In this document: positions 11,101 through 22,817 of the stretch, in pieces | How positions within the stretch are numbered: position 1 is the stretch's first letter | Layout of the letters: each line of letters starts with the position of its first letter | DNA from: Chamaecrista fasciculata | Lineage: Eukaryota; Streptophyta; Magnoliopsida; Fabales; Fabaceae | Length of the DNA: 64,000 nt | Direction: 5' to 3' | NCBI GenBank assembly: GCA_003254925.1 | Contig: QANZ01017167.1 | Coordinates: 1-64,000, forward strand | Position numbers and translations under genes: made by a program | Notes under the pieces: generated by a model | What the model was told of the DNA's origin: nothing | Seen by the model: only the letters and a program-made list of their open reading frames with translations | The model's database searches: none

Positions 11101-14100
11101 TCTTATATATATCGTACAATGAAGTACTGTATGAGTGGATATATAGGAATCCAAAACTACCGAACTGAGTTGAAACGAATGGGCAATTGCCGGAAAGTAT
11201 CTTTAACTAATACTGTGTTGGTTGTGCATTTGAACGTTTAAATACCAAATTAGAATCCAAGAGTTTTTAGAATAATATAGAGTAATAATATTTTGTATAG
11301 TAGATTATTGAAAAAATATTAGAATAAGATACTTCGAATATATAATAATACTAGTAACTCTTTCTAGAGGTATATCACTAATAGAGAAGTTAGATTCAAC
11401 GAAGTTTAAATGTTTTCTTGTACGTGGGAATTAACCTGAATTTTGAACTTTATAAAGTACTCTAAAAGCAAACATTAAAATTTAACTTATTTTTTCTGCC
11501 CGCTTTTTTGGTTGATGTGTAGTGCATGTCTTTTTTGTGAGACAAAAAGAGAATGAAATTTATATTGAAACAAAAATGACTCAATTATCTGAAGTTTCTG
11601 AAATAAAGAAAATTTTGGTATAGATGTCAGGAAAAGGTTTATCTTTTTACTTGAGAAGGCTATTCAATGGCAACTACATAGGCTGATTGGCACCATGGGG
11701 TGCATAGTGTAACTCTTTCGGGGTTGGATTTGCTTGTCTCTAACATATTAACCATTTGAGATTAAAGAGGTTATCAAGATGATGAGAATGGGAATAATAT
11801 CTGGTGATGACACATGGAATGATTGGATTTTGTTTTTGGGTGATGGATGTTCTTTTGGTGATCTGTTGACTCAAAACAATACTTGATTAAGATAGTGCCT
11901 CTTGAGAAGGAATGAAGGCAATAATGCAGGTTACAGTCTTCAGAAAAAAAAAAGTTAAATTCCGATGAGATCATTAATTAGTTCCTATAGTTGGTGTAGA
12001 TGATTTTTGAATCTCAGGTTGATGTAGTATGGAAGCTTTCAGCTTAGTTAGATTATGTTTCAGCATGATTAATTTCAGGGATAACAAAAATGTCTTCTCT
12101 GTTATTATAATTATTTTTATTTTCCAAATAGATTTAGGGATTTACCGATTTATGAGAGAGAAAAGCGTTCTGAAGGTATGCATCCTGAAGCATTGTCTTG
12201 TGTAGGTAAACCACCAAGGTTACCACAAGCTTCCCAGTAGATTGATGTGAGCATCAAATAAATATTTCTGAACTAAATGGTCAGCCTGTGGATATGAATA
12301 TAATTCACATATTTGGTCCATACGAATGAAATGGTAGTGTGTGGCATGAAAAAGCGTTGAATGCGCCTGGATGTTGTAGGTATTGGTATAAAACAGTAAA
12401 TGAAATGGAGATAGAGGGGTTTGAACTGAGAATAGTGGCTTACTTCTCATGGGATTGTGGGAAGTCACTGTTTTTTAGATAGACTTTCTGGCAAGACGAG
12501 AAAAGCAGGTTAGATCTGAATTAATTTTAAATAGATATGAATTTCACCTGCATGAATAGTATCTGATTATGTTCATTCGAAAATTGTTGCATTTGAGTGT
12601 ACTGTATTCATGCATGCATATATCCTACTCAGTTTATATTTGTTTAATTTGTAGAAGGTGTCTCACTCATATTTCTGTGATAATATTCCATGCTACAGAT
12701 TAAGATCTGGGGAGATCGCAAGGCCCAACCGTTTGCAGTATTGAGACCACATGATGGGCATCCTGTTTATTCTGCTACATTTTTGACTGCTCCACACCGG
12801 CCTGATCATATTGTACTTATCACTGCAGTAAGTGTGGCTATTAAGTTTTCTATTTATTTTTTTCTATTTTTGGTCAATCATGTTTTTTTATCCAAGCATA
12901 TTATGAAATATTCACTGTAGAGATATTTCTGATAATCAAAGTTGTTTACTAAGAATAGTATGGCATTTTTGCATATTTTAGAATTGGAAGTTAAAAAAAT
13001 TCCAGAAACTTCTATTGCTACTATTGTTATCATTGCTTTAACTATCCTTCACTCTACTGATAATATTTGTTATTTCTTATTCAATGCCACCTTTTCATAG
13101 GGACCACTAAATAGGGAAGTGAAACTTTGGGCCTCAACAAGTGAAGAGGGTTGGCTCCTTCCAAGTGATGCTGAGTCGTGGAAATGCACTCAAACGTTGG
13201 ACTTAAAGAGTTCATCTGAACCTTCTGTTGAGGATGCATTCTTTAACCAAGTGGCAGCTTTGTCGCAAGCAGGTCTACTATTACTTGCAAATGCCAAGAA
13301 GAATGCTATATATGCTGTGCACTTAGAATATGGTGCTAATCCAGAATCAACTCGCATGGATTACATAGCAGAGTTTACTGTGACCATGCCTATTCTGAGT
13401 TTTACTGGCACAAGTGATTTATTACCACATGGTGAACATATTGTTCAGGTTTATTGTGTCCAGACGCAGGCTATTCAACAGTATGCTTTGGATTTAACCC
13501 AGTGCTTGCCTCCACCACTTGAAAATGTGGGACTAGAGAAGTCGGAGTCTAGTGTTTCACAATATGCAACTGCTTCTGAGGGATTCACCTCTTTAGATTC
13601 ATCTGCAAATAGAACAAGTGAGATGCCATTAACCAGTTCTGCTTCCAAAACAATGACACAAGTTATTAGCACTGAGAGTGCACCTGCAGCAAGGTACCCT
13701 TTAAGCTCTAGCCCTATTGAGGCTAAAGAAATCAGCATTTCAAATACTGAAGCGAATGCTGCTACATTGGCTCCATCAAGCACTGATGCTGATATTTCAT
13801 GTGTTCCATCTCCACCTCTTCCTTTAAGCCCAAGGCTGTCTAGGAAACTTTCTGATTATAGGAATCCGCCATCTAACATTGTGTCTGGTCTGGCGCTTGG
13901 TGATCATGGTGGAGACCAACCTGTCAATGATTACTCAGTTGACAGGCAAATGGATACCATTTGTAGGAACTTATCTGATGTGCCACCATTAGATAATGAA
14001 TCAAAGAGTGAAGAGAACAAAGCCATACAGGATGATGTAACTTCTGTACTCAATTCTTCCGTCATGTTTAAGCATCCAACTCATCTGGTTACACCATTTG

Positions 14101-17100
14101 AGTTTATAAAAGCTGGTTCTTCCTCTGAAACTAATGTGGTTGACAGCAAGAGTGGGGGGGAGGGAAAGATTCAGGATGTGCTTGTCAACAGTGAAGCAGC
14201 CAATGCCGAAGTTGAAGTGAAAGTGGTGGATGAGGAAAGATCTGATCAAACAGATGAATTTGGCCTGCAGGGACAGCAGCAAAACCTTGTTTCTGAAAGT
14301 AAAGAGAAATTCTTTTGCTCTCAGGCTTCAGATCTTGGTATTGAGATGGCCCGCGAATGTGGTGCAATTTCTGGGGAAAGTTACATTAATGCAGGAGAAG
14401 ATGGACTCCAAGACTTGGCAAAAGATGTGCATGGAAAGGCTTCTGACTCATCTACATCTACAGTACCACCATCACCATCACCAAGTACGAAAGGGAAAAG
14501 GCAGAAGGGAAAAACTTCTCAAGCACTAGGTCCATCTTCCCCATCACCAAGTGCCTGCAATTCAATTGATTTAGCCAATGAACCAAGTGGAAGTTCAAAT
14601 CTCCCCTCTGTTGGAAATGCTTTTCCTCAAATTCAGGCAATGCAGGAGACACTTAATCAGGTAGTTAAATAAGATTTTTTGCTGCTTACATGCTCATGTG
14701 TCATGTAATGTGTCAGTGTGTTACATAATACATTGATATGCTTTTATAATTGACCTGTCGTGTTATGGATGTTAATAGATAACAATATTTGACAGACTCT
14801 TGTATTGCATAACTGAGTAGTTTGACTGACTCATTTATTTCTACTGTTCCCCTGTTTTGGCAGGTATTGACCATGCAAAAGGAGATGCAGAAGCAAATGA
14901 CAATGATGGTTGCAGTTCCAGTTACTAAAGAGGGAAGAAGGCTTGAGGCAGCCCTGGGGCGAAGCATAGAAAAAGCTGTCAAGGCTAATGCTGATGCTTT
15001 GTATGCTAGGATTCAAGAGGAGAATGTGAAAAATGAGAAGTCGTTACGTGAACGTTTCCAGCAGATTTCAAGTTTGGTTAGTAACTTCATGAACAAGGAT
15101 CTATTGGCCATATTAGACAAAACCGTGAAGAAGGAAATGGCTGCTGTTGGACCAGCTGTAGTTCGTGCTATAAGTCCTGCTATTGAGAAAACAATATCTT
15201 CAGCTATTGTAGAGTCCTTCCAGGTCAGTTTTTTTTTTGTTTAAATTACCGTCCTGGTCTTGTTATATTAATATATCTTGTAGAAATTAAAATAAAGTTG
15301 TCTCACTTGGATCTAATTGACATTATCTGCCACAGAGAGGAGTGGGTGATAAGGCGGTAAATCAACTTGATAAATCGGTTAATTCAAAGCTTGAAGCTAC
15401 TGTTGCTAGGCAAATTCAAGCACAGTTCCAGACAACTGGTAAACAGGTGCTTCAGGTATGTATCTATCCTGCTTTATCTCGGTCCACTGTGCACATTAAA
15501 TTAACTGCTTCTGATGTCATAATGTTTAATCTTAGGACGCACTCAAATCCAGTTTTGAAGCATCTGTGGTTCCTGCATTTGAAATGTCATGCAAAGCAAT
15601 GTTTGAGCAAGTGGATTCTACATTCCAGAAAGGCATGGTTGAACATACAGCAGCAGTTCAGCAGCATCTTGAATCTGGACATACCTCCTTGGCTATGACT
15701 CTAAGGGTGTGTATATCTTTTAATGCCTTTTTTTTTTTTTACATGTATATAAATGTTGTGGGTTTTACCAAAGGTGCATTTGGAATTGGTAGGCATATTG
15801 TTAGCTAAAGTACACCTGTCTGTTTGTCTTCCATGGTAAATGAGTTAAGTCATAATCCCAATGATACATGAGGGCAAGCTTGCATACTGGCATATCTATC
15901 TTTATTATTATTATTTTAATGTTTCACATTATGTGGATAGTCAACTACTTGCTTGATTGATGCCTGAAATTACGTAAGCTTTAGTAAATCTCCTACTGCA
16001 TCTGATACATTGCTTTACTACCTACTTTGTATCTCAATTGTAGTATTCTCTGAATGTAACTTTGCAGGATACCATTAATTCTGCATCATCCTTTACTCAA
16101 ACTTTGAGTAGGGAGTTGGTTGAGGGCCAGCAGAAGCTCTTGGCTCTAGCAGCTGCCGGAGCTAACTCAGGTGCATTAAATCCTTTGCCTACTCAACGGA
16201 GTAATGTTCCGTTATTACATGAAAAGGTAAAGCTATGCCAATGTTGGTTCTTGTGTTACAGAAAGGATAACTTAAGACTTGATTTTTAAGTATATAGTTC
16301 ATAACTGGTATTAAAATTGTGATATCTTTGTCAGGTTGAAGCTCCTTTGGATCCAACAAAGGAGTTAGCAAGGTTGATATCTGAACGAAAATATGAAGAG
16401 GCTTTCATCGGTGCTCTACAAAGAAGTGATGTATCCATTGTATCGTGGTTATGTTCTCAGGTATGCCATATATATTCAATTATTTTCTAGTGGACTTTCC
16501 CTGTGCAGTCACCTTTCTCCTTTTTCTTTTAGTTGTTAGTGACTCATTCATATATTGGTACTAGATTGCATAAAATGACCTAAATTCCAAGATGTATCTT
16601 TGATTCTCTTATATCTAGATCATAGATTACCTACTAGAATAAAGGTGATGAATACTTCCATGGACTGTAGGGAAAAGATGATATTGATACCATGACATAG
16701 CTTCTACAGAAACTGAAACCGTGTCGAAGATATTATGACTATCATCAAAGATAAAAATGCACTTTTTCATATAATTATTGAATCTAATAACAAAGATATA
16801 AAATCCGTACTTAAGTTATCGACTGAAGTGTCCAATGAAAATGAAGCATTGACAGAATCACCACTTTTCTGCTTTGAAACAGGTTGATCTTCATGGGCTA
16901 CTGTCCATGGTTCCTCTACCCTTGAGCCAAGGAGTAGTTCTATCGCTTCTGCAGCAGCTGGCTTGTGATATCAATACCGATACATCTCGGAAGCTTTCTT
17001 GGATGACTGACGTTGCTTCGGTCATAAACCCGGTTGATCCTATGATCGCAATGCATGTGCGGCCTATCTTCGAACAAGTATATCAGATTCTAAATCATCA

Positions 17101-17191
17101 GCGCAGTCTACCCACCATGACTGGAGCCGAGCTCTCGAGCATCCGTCTTCTTTTGCATGTTATCAACTCCATGCTGATGACATGTAAATGA
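8136..17191 (+). CDS. VCS: Enhancer of mRNA-decapping protein 4 (VARICOSE-like), 12 exons, 1408 aa
   Basis: Scaffold of the cytoplasmic mRNA-decapping complex in P-bodies; in Arabidopsis the family supports DCP1/DCP2 activity and mRNA turnover. Exons: 8136-9002, 9956-10005, 10086-10242, 10369-10587, 12699-12827, 13101-14660, 14864-15223, 15336-15455, 15536-15706, 16068-16226, 16335-16460, 16883-17191. All introns are GT-AG and phases agree throughout. Residues 1-200 are Pro/Ser/Gln-rich low complexity. About 214-540 form the WD40 region, with motifs such as DGRVYVWK and [10 protein letters not shown] Ser-rich acidic linker follows in exon 6. The C-terminal helical part (from about 995) includes [14 protein letters not shown] and ends in the conserved region around KLSWMTDVA. 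Arabidopsis VCS and VCR are about 1340 aa, so this is full length. Start: ATG at 8136, or 8139 directly after it; a longer frame from 8112 would need GTG. Intron 4 is unusually long (2.1 kb). Only the choice between VCS and a VCR-type paralogue is open. Confidence 0.95.
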
Positions 17192-17794
17192 TTTTCTCTT
17201 GCTATAGAAGTGTGATAATTGGTATTTCAGATTCTTATATGATTGGAATTTTGTACAAAGCTGAGTTTTCTGCCAAATTTGTAGGGTCAGTTCAGTTGTC
17301 TTCAAGGTAGACAGGTAGTTCAACTGTTAAAAAATATTCTGCTGCAGCAATTGAATTCATGTTTTTGAGCTCTTTTACACAGTTTTATCTCTCTATATTT
17401 TTTTTAACTTGTATTTCAAATGATGATTTCGTAGTTGCTAGGTGAATATTGTAGGTTGAAGGTTTTGCATTTTTAATACATGTTATATTGACGACTTGAT
17501 TCAACATTAATTATTAACTTTCATGCTAATATGAAGTCAATATGAGAATACATAATACACCACACGAATTACCTTTTACTTTAGGGCATAACTAAAGGGA
17601 AAAAATTAAAAAAAAATGATATTAAGCTTCTTTTAATATATATTTGTTATAATTGGTTATACAAAAAGTGTGTGTAATATTTTCTTCCTGTTATGATTGA
17701 TTATGAGTTTTGATGAGTGTCATTTATTTATTAAAAAATTTTATTACAATATAAATAATCTTATATAAGTTAAGTTTACAACCAAAATTTTTAA

Positions 17795-18290
17795 GCCAAA
17801 GTTTCAAATTGGTTCCTTATATATGGGATCGATTTTAAATTAGTTTTTTTTTGTCTTAGATATTTTCATCATGTTTTAAATTGATATCAAATTTATTTTC
17901 GAGACACGATTTTATGTCATTTGTTAGAGATTTTAACTAGTAGAGAAATAATTCTTTAACAGTTAGCACATAATTTTGAACTCGTCGCATTTGGTCTTGA
18001 AACAAGAGAGACATAATTAACTTCACTTATTTGATCATAAAATGAGTTATCTAATTTTTGGATTCGATTTGACTTTGTTTATTGATGGTTTTAAAATACT
18101 CATCAAAAGAAATTTATAATTTTGGATTCGACGCATTTAAACTTGAAATGGGAGGGATGACCATATTCAATATTTTTTTAACTAATTTGAAACATCATGG
18201 AAACATGTAGAACCAATTGAAACAAATGAAAGATAAGGGATCAATTTGAAATCCACCTCAACCATAAGAGACCAATATGAGACTTCAACC
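17795..18290 (-). mobile_element. MULE-like MITE, copy B (496 bp)
   Basis: Flanked by a perfect 10-bp duplication AAATTTTTAA (17785-17794 and 18291-18300). The left end reads GCCAAAGTTTCAAATTGG and the right end GAGACTTCAACC. Its reverse complement aligns along its length with copy A at 1424-1880. The two copies lie in opposite orientation on either side of the decapping-scaffold gene. Confidence 0.8.
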
Positions 18291-18616
18291 AAATTTTTAA
18301 AGTTGAAACTATGTACCTATTAGTTTGCAACTGAATGGGAGAGTCTACCCTTGGCTTCACCTGAATTTAAATACATTTGTGGCTCTATTTATTTATTTAT
18401 TTATGTCCTTCACCTTAATGAAACTACTAACTGGACCTACTCTTCTACTTTTGCATCCCCAGTACATTGATGTGTGGTTTATTCATGAGACTGTGTGATA
18501 TATATATAATGTCAAGCGAAATTCAATATCTTCCAGTCTCCCACAATATGTATGATGTATCATATTTAATTGTTTTTATACTTTTCTCTAAATGAACCCT
18601 TGACCATGATCATTTG

Positions 18617-18786
18617 GGGAGTGGATCTGCTCAATTATGGGAGTGATAAAGTATGGTGAAGTATGAATCTCAACCATCCATTCTATTTCTAGTTTTGTTC
18701 CCAATGATGATGGTTGAAGGAATGAATGGTTGAGATTCATACTTCACCATACTTTATCATTCCCATAATTGAGCAGATCCACTCCC
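18617..18786. mobile_element. MITE with long TIRs and 9-bp TSD (170 bp)
   Basis: Terminal inverted repeats of at least 60 bp start GGGAGTGGATCTGCTCAATT and end with the reverse complement. A perfect 9-bp TSD GATCATTTG lies at 18608-18616 and 18787-18795. The short unique centre (about 18690-18712) has no coding potential. The 9-bp TSD points to the Mutator superfamily. Confidence 0.85.
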
Positions 18787-18831
18787 GATCATTTGGGAAA
18801 GAAAATAATGTCACAACAAACTTTTAATTAA

Positions 18832-19450
18832 GGCAAAACATCATTTGATGTCCCTAACGTTTGCAGTGATTTTCAATTATGCCCTTAACGTTTCATTTTG
18901 TTCAGACATGCCCTCAATGTGCAACCAACGTTTCAATTATGCCCTCAATTTTGACTCAATGCACATGTGGCAATTTTTTTTGCTTATGTGTCATTTTTTC
19001 TGTTTGACTTGATTACGTGGCATCATGACTGGGCATTCTTATTTTTTTTCCACCTTGGCATGATGACTGGATTTACATTTTTGAACATAAAAATTGAGTA
19101 AACTAGCAAATCAGTCCCTGGATTTACATTTTTCATCATTTTCATTCATTTTAGTCCCAAATTCTCAAAATAAAATTGTAAAGTGTCCCAAAACACTTCC
19201 AAACATTTCAATTTAGTCCTTAAAAGTATTAAAAACCCTAAAACCTAAACTCTAAAATTCTAAACCCTAAAACCCTAACCCCTAAACCCCTAAAAAAACC
19301 ACTCTCTTGCAATTTGGCCCCTAGGTCCTCAAATTTATTAAATCAGAATTAAAAAAAAAAAATTAGTCCCTAAATCCTAATTTCATTATCATCTTCATCT
19401 TCTTCTTCATCATCATCTTCTTCACCTTCATCATCTTCATCATCTTTGTA
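18832..19450 (+). mobile_element. Solo left arm of the 5304-type MULE
   Basis: Begins GGCAAAACATC and follows the left arm of 5304-7012 almost base for base for about 400 bp, including the TTGACTCAATGCACATGTGG block and the AACCCTAAAACC runs. No matching right end is found downstream. The sequence passes into a CTTCATCATCATCTTC-rich stretch and then ordinary AT-rich DNA, so the right boundary given is approximate. It is a truncated or deleted copy. Confidence 0.65.
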
Positions 19451-20522
19451 ATTTGAACAAACACAAGAGGGCCTATTTGGAATTTAAACTCCAAACCATT
19501 TTTCTCTTACTGTTCATCGTCCTAAATTTTATACTTGGTTAAGCGATGAATTCAGAGCCCTAATAATAACTTTTCTCAATGAATTAACATTTTTGTTTTT
19601 GATTTTTTTATTTTATTTCTCTTCTCACTTAGTGTGACTCTAGTCTTTTCTTTTGTCAGAAAAGTTGGGAGATAGAGAAAGGACATAAAAAAATCTCAAC
19701 TCATCACATTTATTGAGATTTTTTTTTCTAGAAATGTCATCATTCATTTCAAATTTTCTCAACCTTTCTTGATGTATTGCCTGTCATATTCTTTAAATTG
19801 ATCTTGAAAAACTTTATGAAACCGTTTATATTTTATTAGTCTGATAATAAACATCTAATAAATCTTATTTCTTTTTTTTGTGTAAATAAAATAAGAAATA
19901 AATCTTATTTCTTATTTCTTCAATGATTGGTCATGCAAAAAGTGGTGTTTAATATCCTCTCTCTCTATCATGATTGGTCATATATAAAATTTTTGCCACG
20001 TGTCAAATGTTGATTGGAGAACTTGATAATGTAGGGAACTTGATGTAAGTTTTGTCCTTTCTATAATCCATATGTATATTATTTTTATCATTAAATTTTA
20101 TATTAAAGATATAAGTATAACCAATTAATGGAGGCATAAATTGATTTATTGCTAGCTTCATATAGTTCCATAAAATCAGGAATTAAATAAAAACCAAATC
20201 CGTTAAAATATAAATAGCCGTCCAAAAGAAAAAAAATATATATGTCGATATATAATGTAGAGTAAAACAAAAATTAACATTTCTACATGGCCATGTTAGT
20301 AACATGAAATTATCTCCATGAGATAGTTTCAAGTTTCATCATCCATGGATTTTTTTTTCTTTTTTAAAAAATAGTATTCCATTGTAATTTGTAAGCCACT
20401 CTTGGCCAATGCACGTTCTATTCTTCCATCCTTTTGATTCTTTTTTCCGGCATCGCAAAATTCTATCATTTGGTTTCTTCAGTTCAAAGTTTCAAACCAA
20501 GAAAAAAAGTGTGAGCATATCT
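19451..20522. other. Intergenic, no gene seen
   Basis: AT-rich; contains the 3' flank of the J-protein gene (minus strand). I see no ORF or terminal repeats worth reporting. Confidence 0.4.
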
Positions 20523-21008
20523 CTACCAGCATTGATCCGTCTCCCATCTTCGCGTCGAGCAGAATCCGGCATAGTCACTGTGAATCGACGACGACGACGA
20601 GTACGAACGCCTCCTCCGATGAGAATCCACCAAGGACAGATCATACAGTTCCCTCGCCGACGGATCAGAGAGCGTCTCATAGGCGTTGTGGATCTCGATG
20701 AAGTCCCTACCGTCGGATTCCGATGCGGAATCAGGATGGTACAGCTTCGCCAGAGACCTATAAGCCGATTTGATTTCAGTGAGAGATGCGTTCTGTTTGA
20801 CTCGGAGCACCTCGTAGAGACTCTCCGTCGTCCGCCGCGAATCGATCACCGCCGTGACCGTTTCGGCGGTGAAAGCTCTGATCGGAGATCGGCACTGATC
20901 GGAGGACGGCGAAGAAGGTGGCCGGAGAAATCTGCGGCAGTCGGCGGCGGAGGACGGTGAACGGAGAAGATTGCCGGCGGGGAGTGCGAAGTTTAGGGTT
21001 CCGGACAT
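20523..21008 (-). CDS. Chloroplast-type J protein (DnaJ 11-like), 161 aa
   Basis: A single-exon frame from ATG at 21008. Residues 1-60 are rich in Ser, Arg, Pro and Ala with few acidic residues, as in a plastid transit peptide. The J domain covers about 63-126, starting SLYEVLRV, with the catalytic HPD tripeptide at 91-93 and the ETLSDPSARELYD helix IV region. A short Arg/Ser-rich tail follows. Small proteins with only a transit peptide and a J domain stimulate stromal Hsp70 ATPase activity; the Arabidopsis DnaJ 11 (J11) protein is of this length and layout. The gene has high GC relative to its surroundings and an upstream TATA box. Plastid targeting is inferred from composition only. Confidence 0.9.
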   Translation of the reverse strand: MSGTLNFALPAGNLLRSPSSAADCRRFLRPPSSPSSDQCRSPIRAFTAETVTAVIDSRRTTESLYEVLRVKQNASLTEIKSAYRSLAKLYHPDSASESDGRDFIEIHNAYETLSDPSARELYDLSLVDSHRRRRSYSSSSSIHSDYAGFCSTRRWETDQCW

Positions 21009-21097
21009 TGATAAAGGGTAGAATGGGAAGAAAATTGATGAGAGTAGGTTTTGGGTGAGAAATTTGTTGGCGCGAGTTAAAGAGGAAGTTGAGGGAA

Positions 21098-21107
21098 GTT
21101 TATATAG
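21098..21107 (-). promoter_or_regulatory. TATA box of the J-protein gene
   Basis: On the minus strand the sequence reads CTATATAAAC, about 90 bp upstream of the ATG at 21008. That gives room for a 5' UTR of roughly 60 bp, a normal plant core-promoter geometry. Confidence 0.6.
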
Positions 21108-21591
21108 TGGTCAAACGAAAAGAGAAGAATTGGAGGGAAGGGTAGTATGGTCATTTTGGGGAGCACGAGGGATGAGTGTAATACTGGGTGTAGTCGATTT
21201 TCAGGAAGGATGAGAGAGAGTGTGGTATGGCTAAATCAAATGATAGAGTGCCACGTGGCTGCTGTGGCATTCGCTTTTGGTATGGGCTTCTAGAAAACTT
21301 GTTATCTTGTGTCTTTGGCAAAGTGGGACCAGAGTCCAGAGTTTTTTTCCTGCAATTTTTATTATAAAGTGACAGGCGAAAACTTTGTTTTGGTCCTTAA
21401 TGTTTATCTTAAATTTTGTTTTGATCTCTAATATTTTTTAGTAGTTTCGTTTTAGTCTTTATTAAGTTTCATAAATGGTTCATAAGTCATAACTATTAAA
21501 TACAATTATATCTCTTTCGTTTTATATTCAAATACGATGAAAGTTTAGTTATGGGAATCATTAATAGTATAATACCTTACTCATATTTTAG

Positions 21592-21869
21592 GCTAAAGTC
21601 CTATTTTGGTCCCCCAGTTATGCTCTTTGTTCCAAATAGGTCCCCCAGTTATTTTTTGTTCCATATTGATCCCCCAGTTATGCAAAACTTAAAAAAGTTG
21701 GTCCCTCTAACGTTTTCCATCCATTTTTCTGTTAAAAAAAGAGAAAAAATAAACTTTCATTCTCAAAAATTTTATTTTCTTATATTAAGGTCATTTTCTT
21801 TTTATAATAGGATCAAAACATAAAACAATGAAGTAAATTAAGATTTTAAGTGAATTTACCCAAAAACAC

Positions 21870-21914
<45 letters not shown>

Positions 21915-22042
21915 NNNNNNNNNNNNNNNNNNNNNNNNNNNNNNNNNNNNNNNNNNNNNNNNNNNNNNNNNNNNNNNNNNNNNNNNNNNNNNNNNNNNNN
22001 NNNNNNNNNNNNNNNNNNNNNNNNNNNNNNNNNNNNNNNNNN

Positions 22043-22125
<83 letters not shown>

Positions 22126-22808
22126 TACCCCTTCGAATTTCTCTCGTCTCGCTTCACTTTCCTCTTCTCTTCCATTTCTAACGCAAAGAATTCCTTCGCG
22201 CTAATCTTCAGCTTCTTCCTCGTTTCCTCCGCCACGCCGTGATTTATCACCTAAAAGAATCCCCATTCCTCGCACGCTTTTCCGATCGCCGCCACCACTT
22301 CTGTCGTCTCGCCGGAAAGGTCGATCACCGGAATCTCGCCGGCGACGGCTTCTGCGTCCTCCGTCTCTGCCGTCGGACGGTGGTCCGGGGATTGCACGAA
22401 GGCTGGATCGATGTCGCCCATTTCTGATGATAGATGTTTTGATTTTTCTGAGGGAATCAGAGAGAGAGGGGGAGAGAGAGAGAGAGGGAATCAAAGAGAG
22501 AGAGAGAGGGAATCAGAGAGAGATATTTTGTGTTTTTGGGTAAATTCACTTAAAATCTTAATTTACTTCATTTTCTTATGTTTTGATCCTATTATAAAAA
22601 GAAAAGGACCTTAATATAAGAAAATAAAACTTTTGGGGATGACAGTTTATTTTTCCTCTTTTTTTAACGGAAAAATGGATGGAAAACGTTAGAGGGACCA
22701 ACTTTTTCAAGTTTTGCATAACTGGGGGACCAATATGGAACAAAAAATAACTGGGGAACCTATTTGGAACAAGGAGCATAACTGGGGGACCAAAATAGGA
22801 CTTTGGCC
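21592..22808. mobile_element. Long-TIR MULE with (CT)n in its arms and a GC-rich core
   Basis: Termini GGCTAAAGTCCTATTTTGG and its inverted counterpart ending in GGACTTTGGCC. Flanking 9-mers CATATTTTA (21583-21591) and CATATATTA (22809-22817) match at 8 of 9. Both arms carry GGTCCC-AGTTATG blocks, and end internally in (CT)n on the left and (GA)n on the right. The core (about 22123-22440) is much GC-richer, with CGCCGCCACC and CGCCGGCGACGG stretches. It has open frames on both strands (including 22201-22494 minus, Arg/Gly/Asp-rich), so captured host DNA is likely. I cannot identify the donor. An assembly gap lies in the left arm. Confidence 0.8.
21915..22042. other. Assembly gap (128 Ns) inside a CT microsatellite
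   Basis: A run of N flanked on both sides by (CT)n. The true repeat length is unknown, and any ORF translated across it is not meaningful. Confidence 0.99.
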
Positions 22809-22817
22809 CATATATTA

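Noticed and set aside
12220-12468. 82-aa minus-strand ORF in intron 4 of the decapping-scaffold gene
   Set aside because: No recognisable motif, and low expectation for such length in an intron of 2.1 kb.
20409-20960. 183-aa Arg-rich plus-strand ORF
   Set aside because: Overlaps the J-protein gene in antisense; the minus-strand frame has a clear J domain with HPD.
21850-22242. Long plus-strand ORF of Leu-Ser repeats across the N gap
   Set aside because: Translation of a CT microsatellite and unknown bases; no protein meaning.
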